Below, one piece after another: positions 44,501 through 59,500 of a stretch of DNA of 64,000 nt (positions are counted from its first letter, which is position 1; the number at the start of each line of letters is the position of its first letter). The stretch is from Panopea generosa. Taxonomy: Eukaryota; Mollusca; Bivalvia; Adapedonta; Hiatellidae. Location: positions 40,779,353-40,843,352 of the forward strand of contig CM055903.1 of assembly GCA_029582155.1 (NCBI GenBank), in the 5' to 3' direction. Under the pieces are notes generated by a model. The model had not been told where the DNA came from. It was given only the letters and a program-made list of their open reading frames with translations, and did not search any database. A program made the position numbers and the translations under genes.

Positions 44501-47500
44501 TTGATTCAAAAATCAAGAAGTGCTACTGAATAAGCTAATCAAGCCCGACTAATACCACTTTGAACACTATACAAAGGTAAACAATAATAAGGAAGATGAG
44601 CCACATGAACATGTGACTGACGGCTCTACTGATTACCTCATGTAAATGATTACACATTTAATAACCAACATTAGAAATTAATTCAGCAAACCTAGACTCA
44701 ACTTAGAGCCCCACAGAAAACTTCCCAGAAGCAGACTGATTATTAAACACCAGCATATAAATGTGTAAAAAGTCAAATGTAAATAAACTGACCTTGTATT
44801 TCTGTCGCCTTTTAGGTTTTGGAGCAGATGCAGGCTGGCTTTTATTCTGGACCATCTTGGATCCGCCCATAGGTGCTCGTGGAGACGAGTACTCCTGTAA
44901 AATCACACAATTCACTTTTTACTTCAACTTATTTATTTTGAAACAACTTATTAAAACTTAAGATAAATCATGCTCAATGTGTTCCTGGGTACGACTAGTA
45001 CTTAGCATATGCAGATAAAGTGTCTTGCTCAATTAAATGACATATAACCTTGAAGGAGGATCGAACCCGCTACACGCCGATCCTGAAGGATCAACCCACA
45101 ACATGCCAATCCTGGGTTCGATGCTCTACCACTTGATCACACACTCTTAATCTATCACAATTCAGAATAAATACAGTAAAACCTGTCTTAAGCAACCAGT
45201 CAAGGGAAGGAGCGAAATGAGTTGTTGGTTAATATAGGTTAATTTGCCCTGAAAGCATAGAAATAAGAAATAGCAAATGTGGCTATTTAAGACAAGCGGC
45301 CACTGAAGAGGGGTGACCACTTGCACAAGTTTCACTGTACACGATATCCATCATAGTTAACCCTTATCTGCAGAGTTTCTATGATAAATTCTATCATGGT
45401 ATTGGACCATCACAGTCTCATTTTGAAGAGATGTCATCAATATTTTACAGACTGTGAGCTAAACAACATATATCCCGATCGTACTCTGTTGTGTTACATG
45501 CAATCTTGTTAATCTAAATTCTTAACAAATGGTATATGGAGACACGAAGAGCGTTCTAAGAGTTAAACATGCTATAAAGTTCCTAATCAAAAGGAATTAT
45601 TTCAAACTTATCTATTTTACATCTTACAACTAATAGATAAATCATGCTCAAAATCTTCCTGGGTAGAACCAGTACTTAGCACAGCACATTCGGATAAAAA
45701 TTCTTAATTTAAAATAATTAAAAGGAATAAGCCCATTCTTGAAAAATTGTTCCTACTTTCCTCCTTATAAACTCCATGAACATTTATTGTAAATACCTGT
45801 ATATATTATCTTTGAGAAATGCCGCCAATATTTACACTTTGCAAGCCCATTGAAATTTGTCACAGTGAGTGCTAGCATTAACCCTTTACTCCATAGATAC
45901 GCGTTTTCCTGCACCAATCACAGAAGGTGTTTGAAAACAGTGCAGGAAGAGTTCAGATTGTTCGTAACAAGCAATCTGAACACTTCCTGCACTGTTTTCC
46001 ACTCTGTCAGTTAATGTCAACATAATTCACCCTATAATTCAAAAGCCTTCTATAATAGGTGTCCAAAGGCGTTTATATTAGAGGTGTCCAAAGGCGTCTA
46101 GATTAGAGGTGTCCAAAGGCGTCTATATGAAGTAAAGGGATTGTATCACAGCACCCTGACAGACAACAACTTGAGCAAGGGAAAAGTTGAAAATATTTCA
46201 TTGGTGTACGTGATGTTTTACTAAAATTCAATTACAAAAGTAACTCAAACAGCAACTTTAAAACAATCAACAACTGTTCTAACACTGCAGTCAGCAACAA
46301 CATCCCACACTTTTATGTGAAACTACAGACACGGTACATCTATTTACACATAATGAATTGTATCAATATTTCAAACTTAATATTTTCAATCTGCAAGGAC
46401 ACAACATGCACTAAACTTGGGAGATAATGACTGTGCCAAAATGTGGGGGTTAAAAAGCACATTTGAGAAAAAAATGTTGATATCAATAAATCGGAATCAC
46501 TCTTTTAAAAAGTACAAGATGATCAGCTACCAGTATATGGTACAGTTTTAAAAATGAAATCTATGTAAAAGTTGGACTTCACTAATTCTGTGCAAATTCA
46601 AATGGGAGAATGAACTAGGCATTCAAAAAAAGTTGTATTTTTTTATTTTAAGTATTACCAATCAAGCAAAAACTATGTGTGACTGGAATAGAAATAACTC
46701 TCACAAAGATGTACAACAATAAATGAAACCATCTTGAACATGCCAGTACAGATGATAAACTGTGAAAACAACACCATGCAGAACTATATCAGGTAAACCT
46801 CTTCTTCTTCCTGTATTTGGCCAATCTTTCCAGCTTGTTGGGCTTTACTGGTCACCATGAGGTTCATGCCCATTTTACTTCCCTTGCCAGACTGGGAGAG
46901 ATTGAAGCCGACCCTACTCTGGGTTTTACTTGTGGTTGACGAATTCCCGACCTTACTCTGGGATCTACCGGTCTGTCCCATCCTACTGCCAGGCTACATT
47001 TGTTGTTTAAACATGATTCATACATTGTAATTATGGCAAATGTATTGTTCACAACATTAACAAGAGGGCCAAGATGACCCTATATCGCTCACCTGACTGA
47101 CCTTTAGTCACCCAACTTAAGTAGATTATATAATACATGTACACTCAAAATTCCAGAAAAACGAGATGGGATAGTAGTTAGATTTTTGATTTGCTTTGAA
47201 GATGTAACAGATGTGTGGAAGAGTTCAAACTTGGTAGAGGTTCATCCATGGCAAATGTCAGAGAAATTACATTGAAATCAGGTCAGTAGATTCTGACAAG
47301 AAGGCTTTTGAAGTTTTTACTATAGCTGCCTATAAAGTCAACTAATACCTCACTGTGGCGATCATGTTTTTTAACAAATCACAACCGCTTGAAAGAACTT
47401 GGTAAAGGGTCACCCAAGGAACATTTCTGTAAAATTGTTTTAAAAATTGATCCAGTGGTTTCTGACAAGAAGATTTTTTAAGTATTACTATAGCTTATAT

Positions 47501-50500
47501 TGTAAACTAACCCTACCCCCTGGCCGCCATGTTTTTTGACAAATCACTAAGGTTTGAACAAACTTCATGAAGGGTCCTCCAAGGAATATTTCTGTGAAAT
47601 TATTTTAAAATCGAGTTAGTAGTTTCTGACATGAAATTTTTTTAAGTTTTTACTAATTAAACTTGCCCCACCCCCTGGCAGCCATGTTTTTTGACGAATC
47701 AAAATGGCTTGAACAAACTTGGTAGAGAGTCACCCAAGGAAAATTTCTGCGACGTTATATCAAAATTGGCCCAGTGGTTTCTGACAAGAAGATTTTTTAA
47801 GTTTTTAGTATAGCTTAAATTGTAAACTAACCCCGGCCCCTGGCCGCCATGTTTGTTGACGAATCATGATGACTTAAACAAACTTGGTAGAGGGTCACCC
47901 AAGGAACATTTCTGTGAAATTATTTTAAAATCGAGCCAGTAGTTTCTGACTAGAAGATTTTTAAAGTTTTTACTAATTAAACCTGCCCCCCCCCCCCCCC
48001 CCCCGTGGTGGCCATGTTTTTAGACGAATCAAGATGGCTTGAACAAACTTTGTAGAGGGTCACCCAAGGAACATTTCTGTGAAGTTATATCAAAATTGGC
48101 CCAGTGGTTTCAGAGAAGTTGTTAGAAGCTAAAGGTTACCGACGGACACCAGGCGATCACAAAAGCTCACCTGTAAGTCTTCAGCTCAGATGAGCTTAAA
48201 ATACACTAAAGGGAAATAAACATAAGTTTAAATATTTGCCAATACATGCAAAAGGAGCACTGCATTTAAAAATCACAAACACCTCTACAACATACCCATG
48301 AATCGAACTATTGTCTTTCAGAAGTGGCCTTGAACCTACAAATCTGAATTTTGCACCTGCAATTTTTTTCTGAACATTTCTGTGATAATTGATGGAAAAT
48401 CCTTCAGAAGTTTCTCAGTGGCAGCCTGCAAACTTTAAACCTTCAATGGTGACCTTGACATTGAATGTATAAACCTGAATTTGTGAACAAAACACCTTCC
48501 TATTGTTCGAAACATTTCTGCCAAGTTAAATGAAATCCTTTTATGTAGTTTTACAGTAGCAGACGAGACACAATTTGAGATTTACAAACTTGTGACCTTC
48601 AAAATTGACCTTGAAAGCACAAACCTTATTATTGCATGCTACACAATTTCTCATTATCTGTAACATTTCTGTGAAGACTGATGGATTTCTTTGTGTAAGA
48701 AATAGCAAAGAGCCAGATTTTGACAGACTAATGCCCTCAAAACCTTAAGCCATTTAACAGAATAAAAATAGCAATGTTATGTAAATTAAGCAACTTACTG
48801 TTTGCTTTTCATTTCTATATCACACTTTAATTACTAAAACAAGACAACTTCATTTATATAATATGTAAGTCAGGTGTTTTGTTAAAATCTTCTATTATTT
48901 ATGCACTCAAGCAGACACGCACCTTTTCTTTACTGTATTCCACCATTGCTGCCGCAAATTTTTTCGGGTCATCTCCGGTCACTGTCATGGTGCCTCCAGG
49001 TTGCTTGGTAAGGAAGGCCCGGACACCAATTATCTGCTCGTTACGTCTGAAATAAACCAGCTCTTCTCAGTAAGACAAATAAATAATGCTAACCCATGCA
49101 TTGGACACTGACCTTATACCAGCTGTTATTCAAATATCATAAGCACCAATAGGATTGTATTTTTTTTCCTTGTAAGTGTTACTTTGTCAGAATATGAGAA
49201 TCTTACATGGGTTTGAGGTTTTCGGATGGAAAATTCATTATGAGAGATAACTGTTTTGGCAGGAACAAGGCTCTCGAAAGACAGAATTTTCTTTTTGAAC
49301 AGTGTATGCCATGAATAAGTCATGAACTATTAATTTTCTTGCAAACCAAACACATTGAATAATTATATTAATTTAATTCATTGTTATATTTTACCACAAT
49401 TGCTTTTCATATGATTTACGTGATGTATTTGATACTTTACGTCATAACATTCAGCGTCTGCAGGGGGTGTAAAACCCATGGCAACACTTTTAAAGTATAT
49501 GAGAATGTATTCCAATATATTCTAATGCTAGCATGTACTTGGACATATTCAATGTGTTTAGTTACACCTGAACAGATGTTAGGTTATCTGACATTACAGT
49601 CACAGCAGACTGACCTTAGCTAATACTTTAAAAAATATTCTGCAAGCACAGACATCATATTTCTTTCAACTTTCAACAATAGGTTTGAAAAGAAAATGTT
49701 ACATCTGACAGTGTGATTATTATTGCCCTATCAAGCTTCATTTAATAAAACAAATAAATGTGCCAGAGCAAAACTAGATTATAGGTCAGATGAAAAATGA
49801 TCGTATCTAAAGTAAGTGACCTTGAAATTTGACTAAATTACCTGGACAAACAATCTCAAATTTGGAGCAGGGCAGTAGTGTAGAGGATACTGGAGGGTTG
49901 GCCACTCATGCCAGAGGTTGCAGGTTCAATCCCCAGCTTGACCTGATGTGTCTCAAAAATACTCTATCAAAGAAGCGAACTCGAGAGCACTTCACATCAG
50001 CTTTGAACTTTTTTCGCAATTAAACAATAAAAAGAAGTAACAAGAGTTGTCAGAAAACAACAAAGCTCGCCTATGGGATAAACCTCACCACCCATGCAAA
50101 GATTGAGATTGGAGGCAAACACCAAAACTTAAAGGCAACTACACGCAAAAGTTCAACCTGGGTGTCTCAAGGCAATGCCAATGATACCACCGGGGTCATG
50201 GCACTAGCTCCCCCTGGACATTTGTCCTGGCGAGCTAAAAAAGAAATAAAACTGCTTTCATGAGTAGCAACCTGTAGTGATAATTCATTTCAGATATCTT
50301 CAAAATTAATTGATTCATTCATTCAATTTCATTACATCATATCGACAAGATAGACTAACCAACCTTGAAACCCAATTCTCTGTATCATCGCACCATTCCA
50401 AGGCCAGTTCTGGCAGACCCTCCGTCAATGCTTTCTGGGCTACTTGTACGAAGAACTCCAAATACCTTGCACGTTTCTTAAACTTGGCCACTGTGGAAAA

Positions 50501-53500
50501 AAAAGAAGAAAGAAATATTAATACACTGACCATATGACTGAATACAGTTCTAGTCCTTTCACTGTTTGATGGTGAATTCAGTAGATTTAGTAGATGTACA
50601 TATTGCTCTAAAACAATTACAAAAAAAGGAAGATTTCATGTTAAACAAAAAAATTTGGTTATAAGAAATCATACATTGGAAATTTGACGTCTGTTACAGT
50701 ATTCTAGGAAAATATATTTTCACCCTTAATAGTAAAATATCTTATATCTATTTTGAGTCTTCCTGAACAGTTCTTGTGCTATTAAGAAAATCATATAAAG
50801 ACCTTTGCTTAAGGACCCAAATGTTGTTCCAGCGGAGGAACACACCCACAAATCCTTCTGTGTTCTGCACTTTTCTGTCGGATCACTCACATAGCATTTT
50901 AATTCAGAGAGACAATTCATCATTCCATATTTACTTTTGTACCCACAAATATTGAAGAATGAATGTTGAAGAAGAAAGAAGAGGCCATACCTTCCCTGTA
51001 TGCTATCCTGCTAGGAAGATAAGCTATGTAGGCGTGAAGTATACTTGGATCTTCATTGCCAGACAACTCGTGTTCACTCTGCGCCTGTTTTGACATACTC
51101 AGCATGTGAGCTTCAAGAGCCTTCAGTTCCTCGTTCATCGGTCCTTCGTGCTCGTGTTCCTTCATTAGGCTCATTGTTCCTCTTTTACCACCACCAGTCC
51201 TTCGTGATTTGGTTTTCATTACCTACATGGACATAAAATTATTATGATTATATATCAGTGCTGAAAAGGAATTTCTTCTTTTTGTGGCTTGCAAACACCA
51301 TCAACTGATGATCATCTATCATGGAGTCATAACCAAAAACTTTTTAACATTGATATTATGTATATATGTCCTCATTTCTGGTACCCAGCATTATACAGTA
51401 TACACTTGAATTTTGTTATGCAGAAATTGCTATAAAGAACTTTAAAGCACATTTTTAGACAGAACTCTCGGAAACAGTCCATGTTCTTATATATCAGATT
51501 TACTTAAGTCGAGGTATGGCTGTGTGATAGTGTTTTTTTTTCGGTTCCTACTGATATCGACATACATGTAATAAGGTTCTACTGTATATGATATACTGCA
51601 GGTTGATAAAACTTTTTTGCATTATTATTTCTGGTATTTGAGTTTGTGCTTATTTATTTAACTGAAACTTTACTGAACCAACCTTTTTAACATTATTATT
51701 TCTGGTACTTTGTGTTAAGCATATTCAAATATTTACATAAAGGTTAATGGAACCAGCAGACTCAACATTATCAATGCTGGTATCCAGCAGGTTTCCCCTG
51801 TATAGCTCTTTGGCATCTGAATATATTTACCTGAAGGTTGATGGAACCGGCAGGCTCAACATTATCAATGCTGGTATCCAGCGGGTTTGCCCTTGTCTAG
51901 CTCTTTGCCATCTTTACATATTTACCTGCAGATTGATGGAACCAGCAGACTCAACATTATCAATACTGGTATCCGTATCCAGTGTGTTTCCTTTGTCTAG
52001 CTCTTTGGCATCTTTACATATTTACCTGAAGGTTGATAGAACCAGCAGATTCAACATTATCAATGCTGGTATCCAGTGTGTTTACCCTGTCTAGTTCTTT
52101 GCCATCTTTACATATTTACCTGAAGGTTGATGGAACCAGCAGACTCAACATTATCAATACTGGTATCCAGTGTGTTTCCTTTGTCTAGCTCTTTGGCATC
52201 TTTAGCTGGATCCTGGCTCTCAATAGCCAATAACTTACGCCCAGCATCATTGAGACTATTTGCCAATGACTTTTGGCCCCAGTTTCGCAGAACCTGAAAG
52301 TTCAATTGACCATCTTAGATTCAATGAATGTCTTATAAAACATGAAGTTACACGAGGCAGTCAAACAAAAAATGTAATATACACTGACAGCACTTTAAGT
52401 TTAATGCTATGGAACTATTACTTGTGTTATTACCTTGGCCATACGGAAAGTGAAATAGCTCTGTGTTTATTATCTTTGTCATATGGAAAGTGAACTATTT
52501 CTGTGTTTATTACCATGGCCATACGGAAAGTGAAATAGCTCTGTGTTTAATACCTTGGCCATATGGAAAGTGAAATATTTCTGTGTGTATTACCGTAGCC
52601 ATATGGAAAGTGAAATATTTCTGTGCGTATTACCATAGCCATATGGAAAGTGAAATATTTCTATGCATATTACCATAGCCATATGGAAAGTGAAATATTT
52701 CTGTGTGTATTACCGTAGCCATATGGAAAGTGAAATATTTCTGTGCGTATTACCATAGCCATATGGAAAGTGAAATGTTTCAGTATTACATAGCCATATG
52801 GAAAGTAAAATATCTGTATGTGTATTACCTTGGCCATAAATTATGGGAAGTGAAATATTACTCTGTATATAACCTTTGCCATATGGAAAGTGAACTATTT
52901 CTGTGTGCATTACTGTAGCCATAAGGAAAGTAAAATATTTCAGTGTTTATTATCTTAGCCATATTGATAGTGAAATAGTTCTGTGTGTATTACCTTCGAC
53001 ATATGGAAAGTGAAATATTTCTGTGTGTATAACCTTGGCCATATTGAAAGAGAAATATTTCTCTGTATATTACCTTGGCAATATGGAAAGTGAATATTTC
53101 TGTGTGTATTACCTTAGCCATATGGAAAGTGATGCTGGCAGTCATGTGATGAAGACTATCAGCAATAGACGCAGGACGTTTCTGTCGAAGGCCGCTAGGA
53201 ATCTCCTGAAGAACGGCGTGACATCTCTGTAAAATCTGTCAATAGGAAGAAAAATTATTGTTAGAACAGTACAAAAAGTTATTCAACTAGGATTATTTTT
53301 AGTTAAAACCCATATTTCAATACAAAACTTCTTAGCAATGACGTTGGCTGATGAGTGATATGAAATAAAAATATGTTGGCCTACATATCATGTAGTGACA
53401 GGGACAATAAGGATTAAAATAACATTGTACAGTGGTTATCTATGCACTACCTTTAAGGTGGGGGATGGGGTACCACGTTATAAATTAACACTCTTCATAT

Positions 53501-56500
53501 GTTATGAATTATAACTCAACTCTTAAACTGTTTCATTATCTTTAAGGTAATGTAAGGTCTAGCTTCAGCGTGATTGATGAACTAAAGCAACTACTTTAAC
53601 AGTAAGTCTGAACTCACCTGGAAGACTGGTATGGAGGGAATCTTGTAGAAGATGAGGGGTGCAATCAGGCCATAACATTGCACCACAGCCTGCAGGGCCA
53701 GGTTTGATTCATTTAGCCAACCAGCCAGCTCTATTGCCACCAGCATCTTCTCACATTCTTTCAGGCGGCTGATCTGTATACATAAATAGGTGGTAATAGT
53801 GAACATTCTGTCCCATTATGAAGATGGTACAGCTTGTTACCAGTGCAAACCTGATTCAAGTTGCTGTCTCTGTAGTGAAACTAAGTAGGGACAACTCCCC
53901 AATTATACAGATGAGAAAAGCAGGTATTAAACAAATTCAAGACTAGTTAATCTGTATCATTAGATGCACAAACTTTATATTGTCTTAAAAAACAGTTGGC
54001 ATTCATACACATTCCTAATTTCATTGATACTATTGTAGTGCTTGGTTAATTTAAAACAACATTTTTTTAAAAAAATAGCATCACACAAGGTATTTTTTCT
54101 TGTTTCATTCGTTGCTGCTTGCATATATAAAATACATAAAAAAAAACAGTTTGAGGAATCAAAAGACTGCAAAGCTTGGTAAATTGATCACGACAACATA
54201 AGCGGGCTATGACTTTGGCATAAATCCTGGTAAATAATTAGTATTACCTGTCCTTTGTAGAGGGGTCCCTTATCACAGAGGACATCACAGAAAAGTTTGC
54301 CCTCCCTCACATTGATGTCTACACTTATAAACATACTGGTCAGGAACAGCCTCAGTATCACAGGAGACGATATACACACTATCTTTTGGTTCAGTCTACA
54401 AGTTGAAACATTTCAAAGTTTGAAGAAGCCACATTGCCAGGTTTTGTAGTAATATTATTATCTAAAAATTACAGTATGTGAAATGTCCATAAACTAATGA
54501 CCATTGGCTATTATTATATTTTTTCAAACTTAGTAGCTTGAAAGTAACCAAAACACAAAAATGAATAAATGAATGAATTAATTAATTCATCATTTTTCTC
54601 TCATCCTTCTTTTAAAACTCAATTATATATAGGTCACTGTGTATTGAGTGATCTCCTTCTAGTATTTCTTTATCAAAATATTTACAGTAAATATTTTAAA
54701 AAATGTGTTATCTCCCTTTGGTATTTCTTTTATTACATTCCATGGTTAAAATGCATTCTTCACTATTAAACAAAAAAAAATGTAATTCTAACAACTTTAG
54801 AACAGAAGATTTTATTTTGAAGGCTAAGAGCTAAACTAGCCTATTGCCTTCTCTATCTAAATGGAGTTAGACTTGTTTTGCACTAAGTCCTTGATTTAAA
54901 AGATAAACAATGTTTACAGGCCACATGTATGTAAACATGCATTTTTAACTGAATAAATCAGGGCTACCACATGTTTTATAATCAATCATCCACTGAAACT
55001 ATACTGGGGAGGGTCGTAACTTATATGACCCATTCCATTTGCGTAAAACATGGCAATAAAATATGTTTAAACTTGGAAACTTGAAAAAGTAAAAATATTT
55101 TCGACAAACCTCATTAACGTGAGTTTGAAGTCATTTTCATTGGAAGTTGTATAAGTAACTCCCTCTGGTGGTGGTATTTCAGCGATAAAGTGATCCCATA
55201 ACACACCTGAAGCTTTACGCGAAATATCATAGCAACCAATTTGGTAGGATATCTGCAACAAAGATGTGAAAAATACCATTCATTTTCAGATTTACAATAA
55301 TACAGTCCAAAAAAGATATAAGGTAAACATGGGTATTCATTTTTATCAACTTGTTCATTCCTTATCTATTGTGAAACTAGTTCTTACAATTTAGACATAT
55401 CAGGGATAGTATTCACCAACAATTCTTAAGACTATTCTGAGACTTGAACTCAAGAATGAATTTTGACAAATACACTTACAGATCAATTTTTTAAGGGCCA
55501 AAATTTGTAAGCATGCAGGGACGCCTAATATAAAGTCAAATAAACTCTCACAATTACTCTATCTGTCACGGTAAACTAGATATCTATGGTTGAAATTTAG
55601 ATATTTAAGCTCAAGTCTAAGAATATTCTCAAGAATTGTAGGTGAATATTACACCAGGTTTTCCTTGTATTGGTAGAACCGGTGTAGAAAGAACACAAAA
55701 ATAGCCGTCTTGGAGAATCGAACCCATGGTCCTCTGATGGTGGGTCTACTCACTCCAAACATCGGTATCATTAAATATCTTAAAATATAGGTACACCTAA
55801 CAGCATTTACTCACCATCACTTGCTAGTGAAAGGAAAATAATATAAACTGTCTTATGAAGATCAAAAATTTTACATGGATTTATCTTAAGTTCACTGGTA
55901 GGATTTGGACCTCTAGTACTCTCTGTGAAGGAATATGACATTACCTGACTAAGGAAGGCCCAGGTGGTAAGTACAGGTAGAGGATGAATGGCGAGGATTG
56001 GTCTTGTACTCTCACCAACACTGTCACCAATCAACTTGCCCTCTGCTGTGTAGGCCGCCACAGCAAACACGTACCTCTCACTGGCCTTGAGTCCAGACAC
56101 CCGCAGTTCCTGGTGATGGTACGGTACCTAAAATAAATAAATTGTACGTTATGGTAAAAGAAACTTCCATCTCTGTTTTTAGATCATTCAATTTCTTTAC
56201 TAGAAATGTGTCTGTTGACACGAATGCCCCCATTGTTGACCAGAAACCAATATTTTTAAAAAATTATGTTGAAAAGGGACAATAACTCATGTAAAAATAG
56301 ACCGATGTTGACAAATACCCAACTTGACCTGTATTTCATAATTATAAAGCTGAGCAAAAAATATTATTTAAACACATAGACCCCTTCAGAAGTCATTAAT
56401 TAGAACCAATCTTTTACCTCAGACAAACATACAAATGGACAAAGCAAATGACTGGGGCATAAAAAAGGCTGGTACTAAGAATTGACTGACTCGGAGCCAA

Positions 56501-59500
56501 ACAATGTAGACCAGGCCTTGTAGTCTGATCTAGGTCTACAGACTTAATGTATACTTAAGTGACTGAGACCACAGGGTGGTCTAGTGGTAGAGCATATGTC
56601 TCACATGCAGAAGGTCATGGGTTCAATCCCCAGCCGGGTCATACCAGACTTTAAAAATGGTACTAGAAGCTTCCTGGCTTGACGCTCAACATTTAGAGGA
56701 GAGTTCTAGGTCTGGTCGGCCCGGTGTCAGTATAATGTGACTGGGTGGGGTATCATACCATGTTTCTATGGCATGATACTCCAGTGTGACAGCGCTTAGA
56801 ATACTGTCTCAAGTAGACACCGTCACAATATGACTGAAAAATTGTTGAAAGTGACGCTAAACACCATACAACAACAAAAAAAAACTTAAGTGACTGAAGA
56901 AATATTTTTGAAATGATTGATCTTGGTAATAAAACAGTTATTCTGTACCTGTTCTCCAGTTCCAATAAAGTAGTAGTCATTAAGTCTGGCCTTCACATTA
57001 CTTCCTGTTGCGTTTCGGGCAAATATTCTGTACCAGGCAATCTGAGGTGGAAAAGTATTAACATCAATATAAATATATGCATGGGAACATTATACTATTT
57101 AAGTTAAAATCAGTAGTCTTCCTCTCATCTGAGAAGTCAGACCTGGTTATCTCAGTTGGTAGCGAGTCTGACTATAAATCCAGAGTTCGTGAGCTTAAAT
57201 CCCCGCCCAGCCACAGTCTGGCTGCTGATTCAGGTCGGAAAGTTACTTGATGAGATGGATCCTTTCTAATAGTATAAGTAAAAATAAGAAAACTGCCAAT
57301 ATTGGAATTAGTAAAAAAAACATATCATAGAAATGTGTCCATATGGTATGGATGCCTCAGTTACATGTAAGTCAATATCACCAACAAATTTAAGTTGAAA
57401 AAGGGTCACTCTGGTAGAATTTGAATGCTTTTTGCAAATATTGAATATAAGTTGAATTTTATAATTTTACAAATATTAATTTAATACATAGACCCTTTCA
57501 AAAGTTAATGATCAGAAAATATATATATATTGAACGCCGTATAGTATAGTCCAATATGAATCCTGAAGGAACTCCATGAGAAATAGGAGCAGCTTTATGC
57601 TTAGTATTTCCTACTTTTACATGCTGCGTCCTGTTATTAAGATATCATCCAAACAACTTTAGGGAAATTTCAGTACAATAATAGATATTTTCGGTATAAT
57701 AGTTTGTGATCAATAACATCAAAGTTTTTTTTCAATTCCAAAAATACTACTCCATTTACGTTCCGTTTATTCATTGCTTGCATTAAGAAAAGTAACATTA
57801 AGATACTGCTCTTCATATAAACAGTTTGGTTTTTACCTTTTGTTCTGTACTTGGTTTCCATGGAGCTGGTCGGAACACCATCGAGTGGTCAGTCCTTGAG
57901 AGGAGTATAGGGGGTGGGGGAGCACGCCCCTCCGTCACCTGATCATCAGTAATACCCGTATTATCCAGGTATGTACGCTTCTCCTCCATCTGGGACTTCT
58001 GTATACATGTCACAGCATTCTGTAAACAATCACACACAATCATGTTTCATTTGAATTTTTTCATACTTTCTTAAATATTACTCCAACCTGACTTGTTTCA
58101 CCAACATTTTATCTATGGTAAATACTTAAAAACTTAATTTTGACTGGTTACTCATCTTTTATATAATGAATATCAATGAAAACATATGCAGTTTTAAAGG
58201 AACCAGTCTAAAATCATGATCACCTGGATGCTGTAAAGAAAATGCTCATTTTCTTAAACTATAAAATATCAAATTTTTTTTGTTCAAACAATCTCATCTT
58301 CTTTAAACATAAAGGATAAAAAATACATTACTAAGGTTACCTCCAACAACTTCTTCTGCTCCTTGGAGACCCTGCCTTCTCCAGACATCAAGTAAGCCTT
58401 CTGCATGTACAAGAGAGCCTTCGATAAATTGTTTTTGTTGGCACGTCCAAGTAGCTCCTCTGTTTTTTCTACATATGAATCAACCAAGGATCTGTCACTG
58501 CCCTGAAACCATGAAAAGTGTTATATAACAGATGCATTATTTTTATACTCTTTCTTGTTGGATATTATTAGCAATTTTGTACATCAATTACAACCATCTT
58601 GCTATAATAATTATAATAAAGCTAAACTACTCATATTTGATAGGGAGTATTTCAAGAACAGTACACAATACTTTTACTCATTTTAGTCAACTATCATTTA
58701 AAATTTTCTCAGATTTTGTTTAAGATACATGAGGTCCAAAAGGTTTTAAAAGAAAAGAAATTACTGCACAAAAAAACAACCATCAAAAAAACATTGAGTA
58801 TGGTAAATATTTCATTCAGATGGTTTCATTGTTTCAGAGAAGTCATTTAAAGATAAAGTGGACTCATTTTTTAAACAAGTGATAACAGACCTGTCCCGGG
58901 TTGTCAATCATACAAGTTGATAATTCAATCAGCAATCAGTATTGTTTCCTAGACTGCCATTTTCTTTAGACAAGCTAACAGTCTCTCTAAATAACACTAT
59001 ATTGTATTTACTTGGACAAACAACACCATGTTGCCAGTAGACAGAGTGATAGTCACTCTCGCGTCAGGTCAATTGGCTATGGCAGCTGAGAAACAGGACA
59101 GTAATCTAACATAACACTTTATACTGATCTAGTCATTTAAATGAACTTACAAACTGCATCCTGGAGCAGGTTCTACGTTTGAAAGGTTTAGGCAAGTTGT
59201 TACTTGGCTCTGCACCCATCTGCTCCAGCTTGAGACACACACGATGGTACATCAGTATCAGCTCCAAGTGTAGGTCCTTGATTGTGTTCCACACAGCCGT
59301 CGCACTTCCTCGCAAGCTCTCGGGCAGGATCTCATCACGATTGATGTGCGTGTCCTCTGTCACTTCTCCGTCACGTCGTATATCCGGGGTGAACAGCTCC
59401 TGGTTCAACTCCTATAATCATTAAAATATACTCAAAATATCAATATGAAGTTAATGATCAATAGACAGTGGCAGAGAACACAATGGTGAAAACTAAGTAG

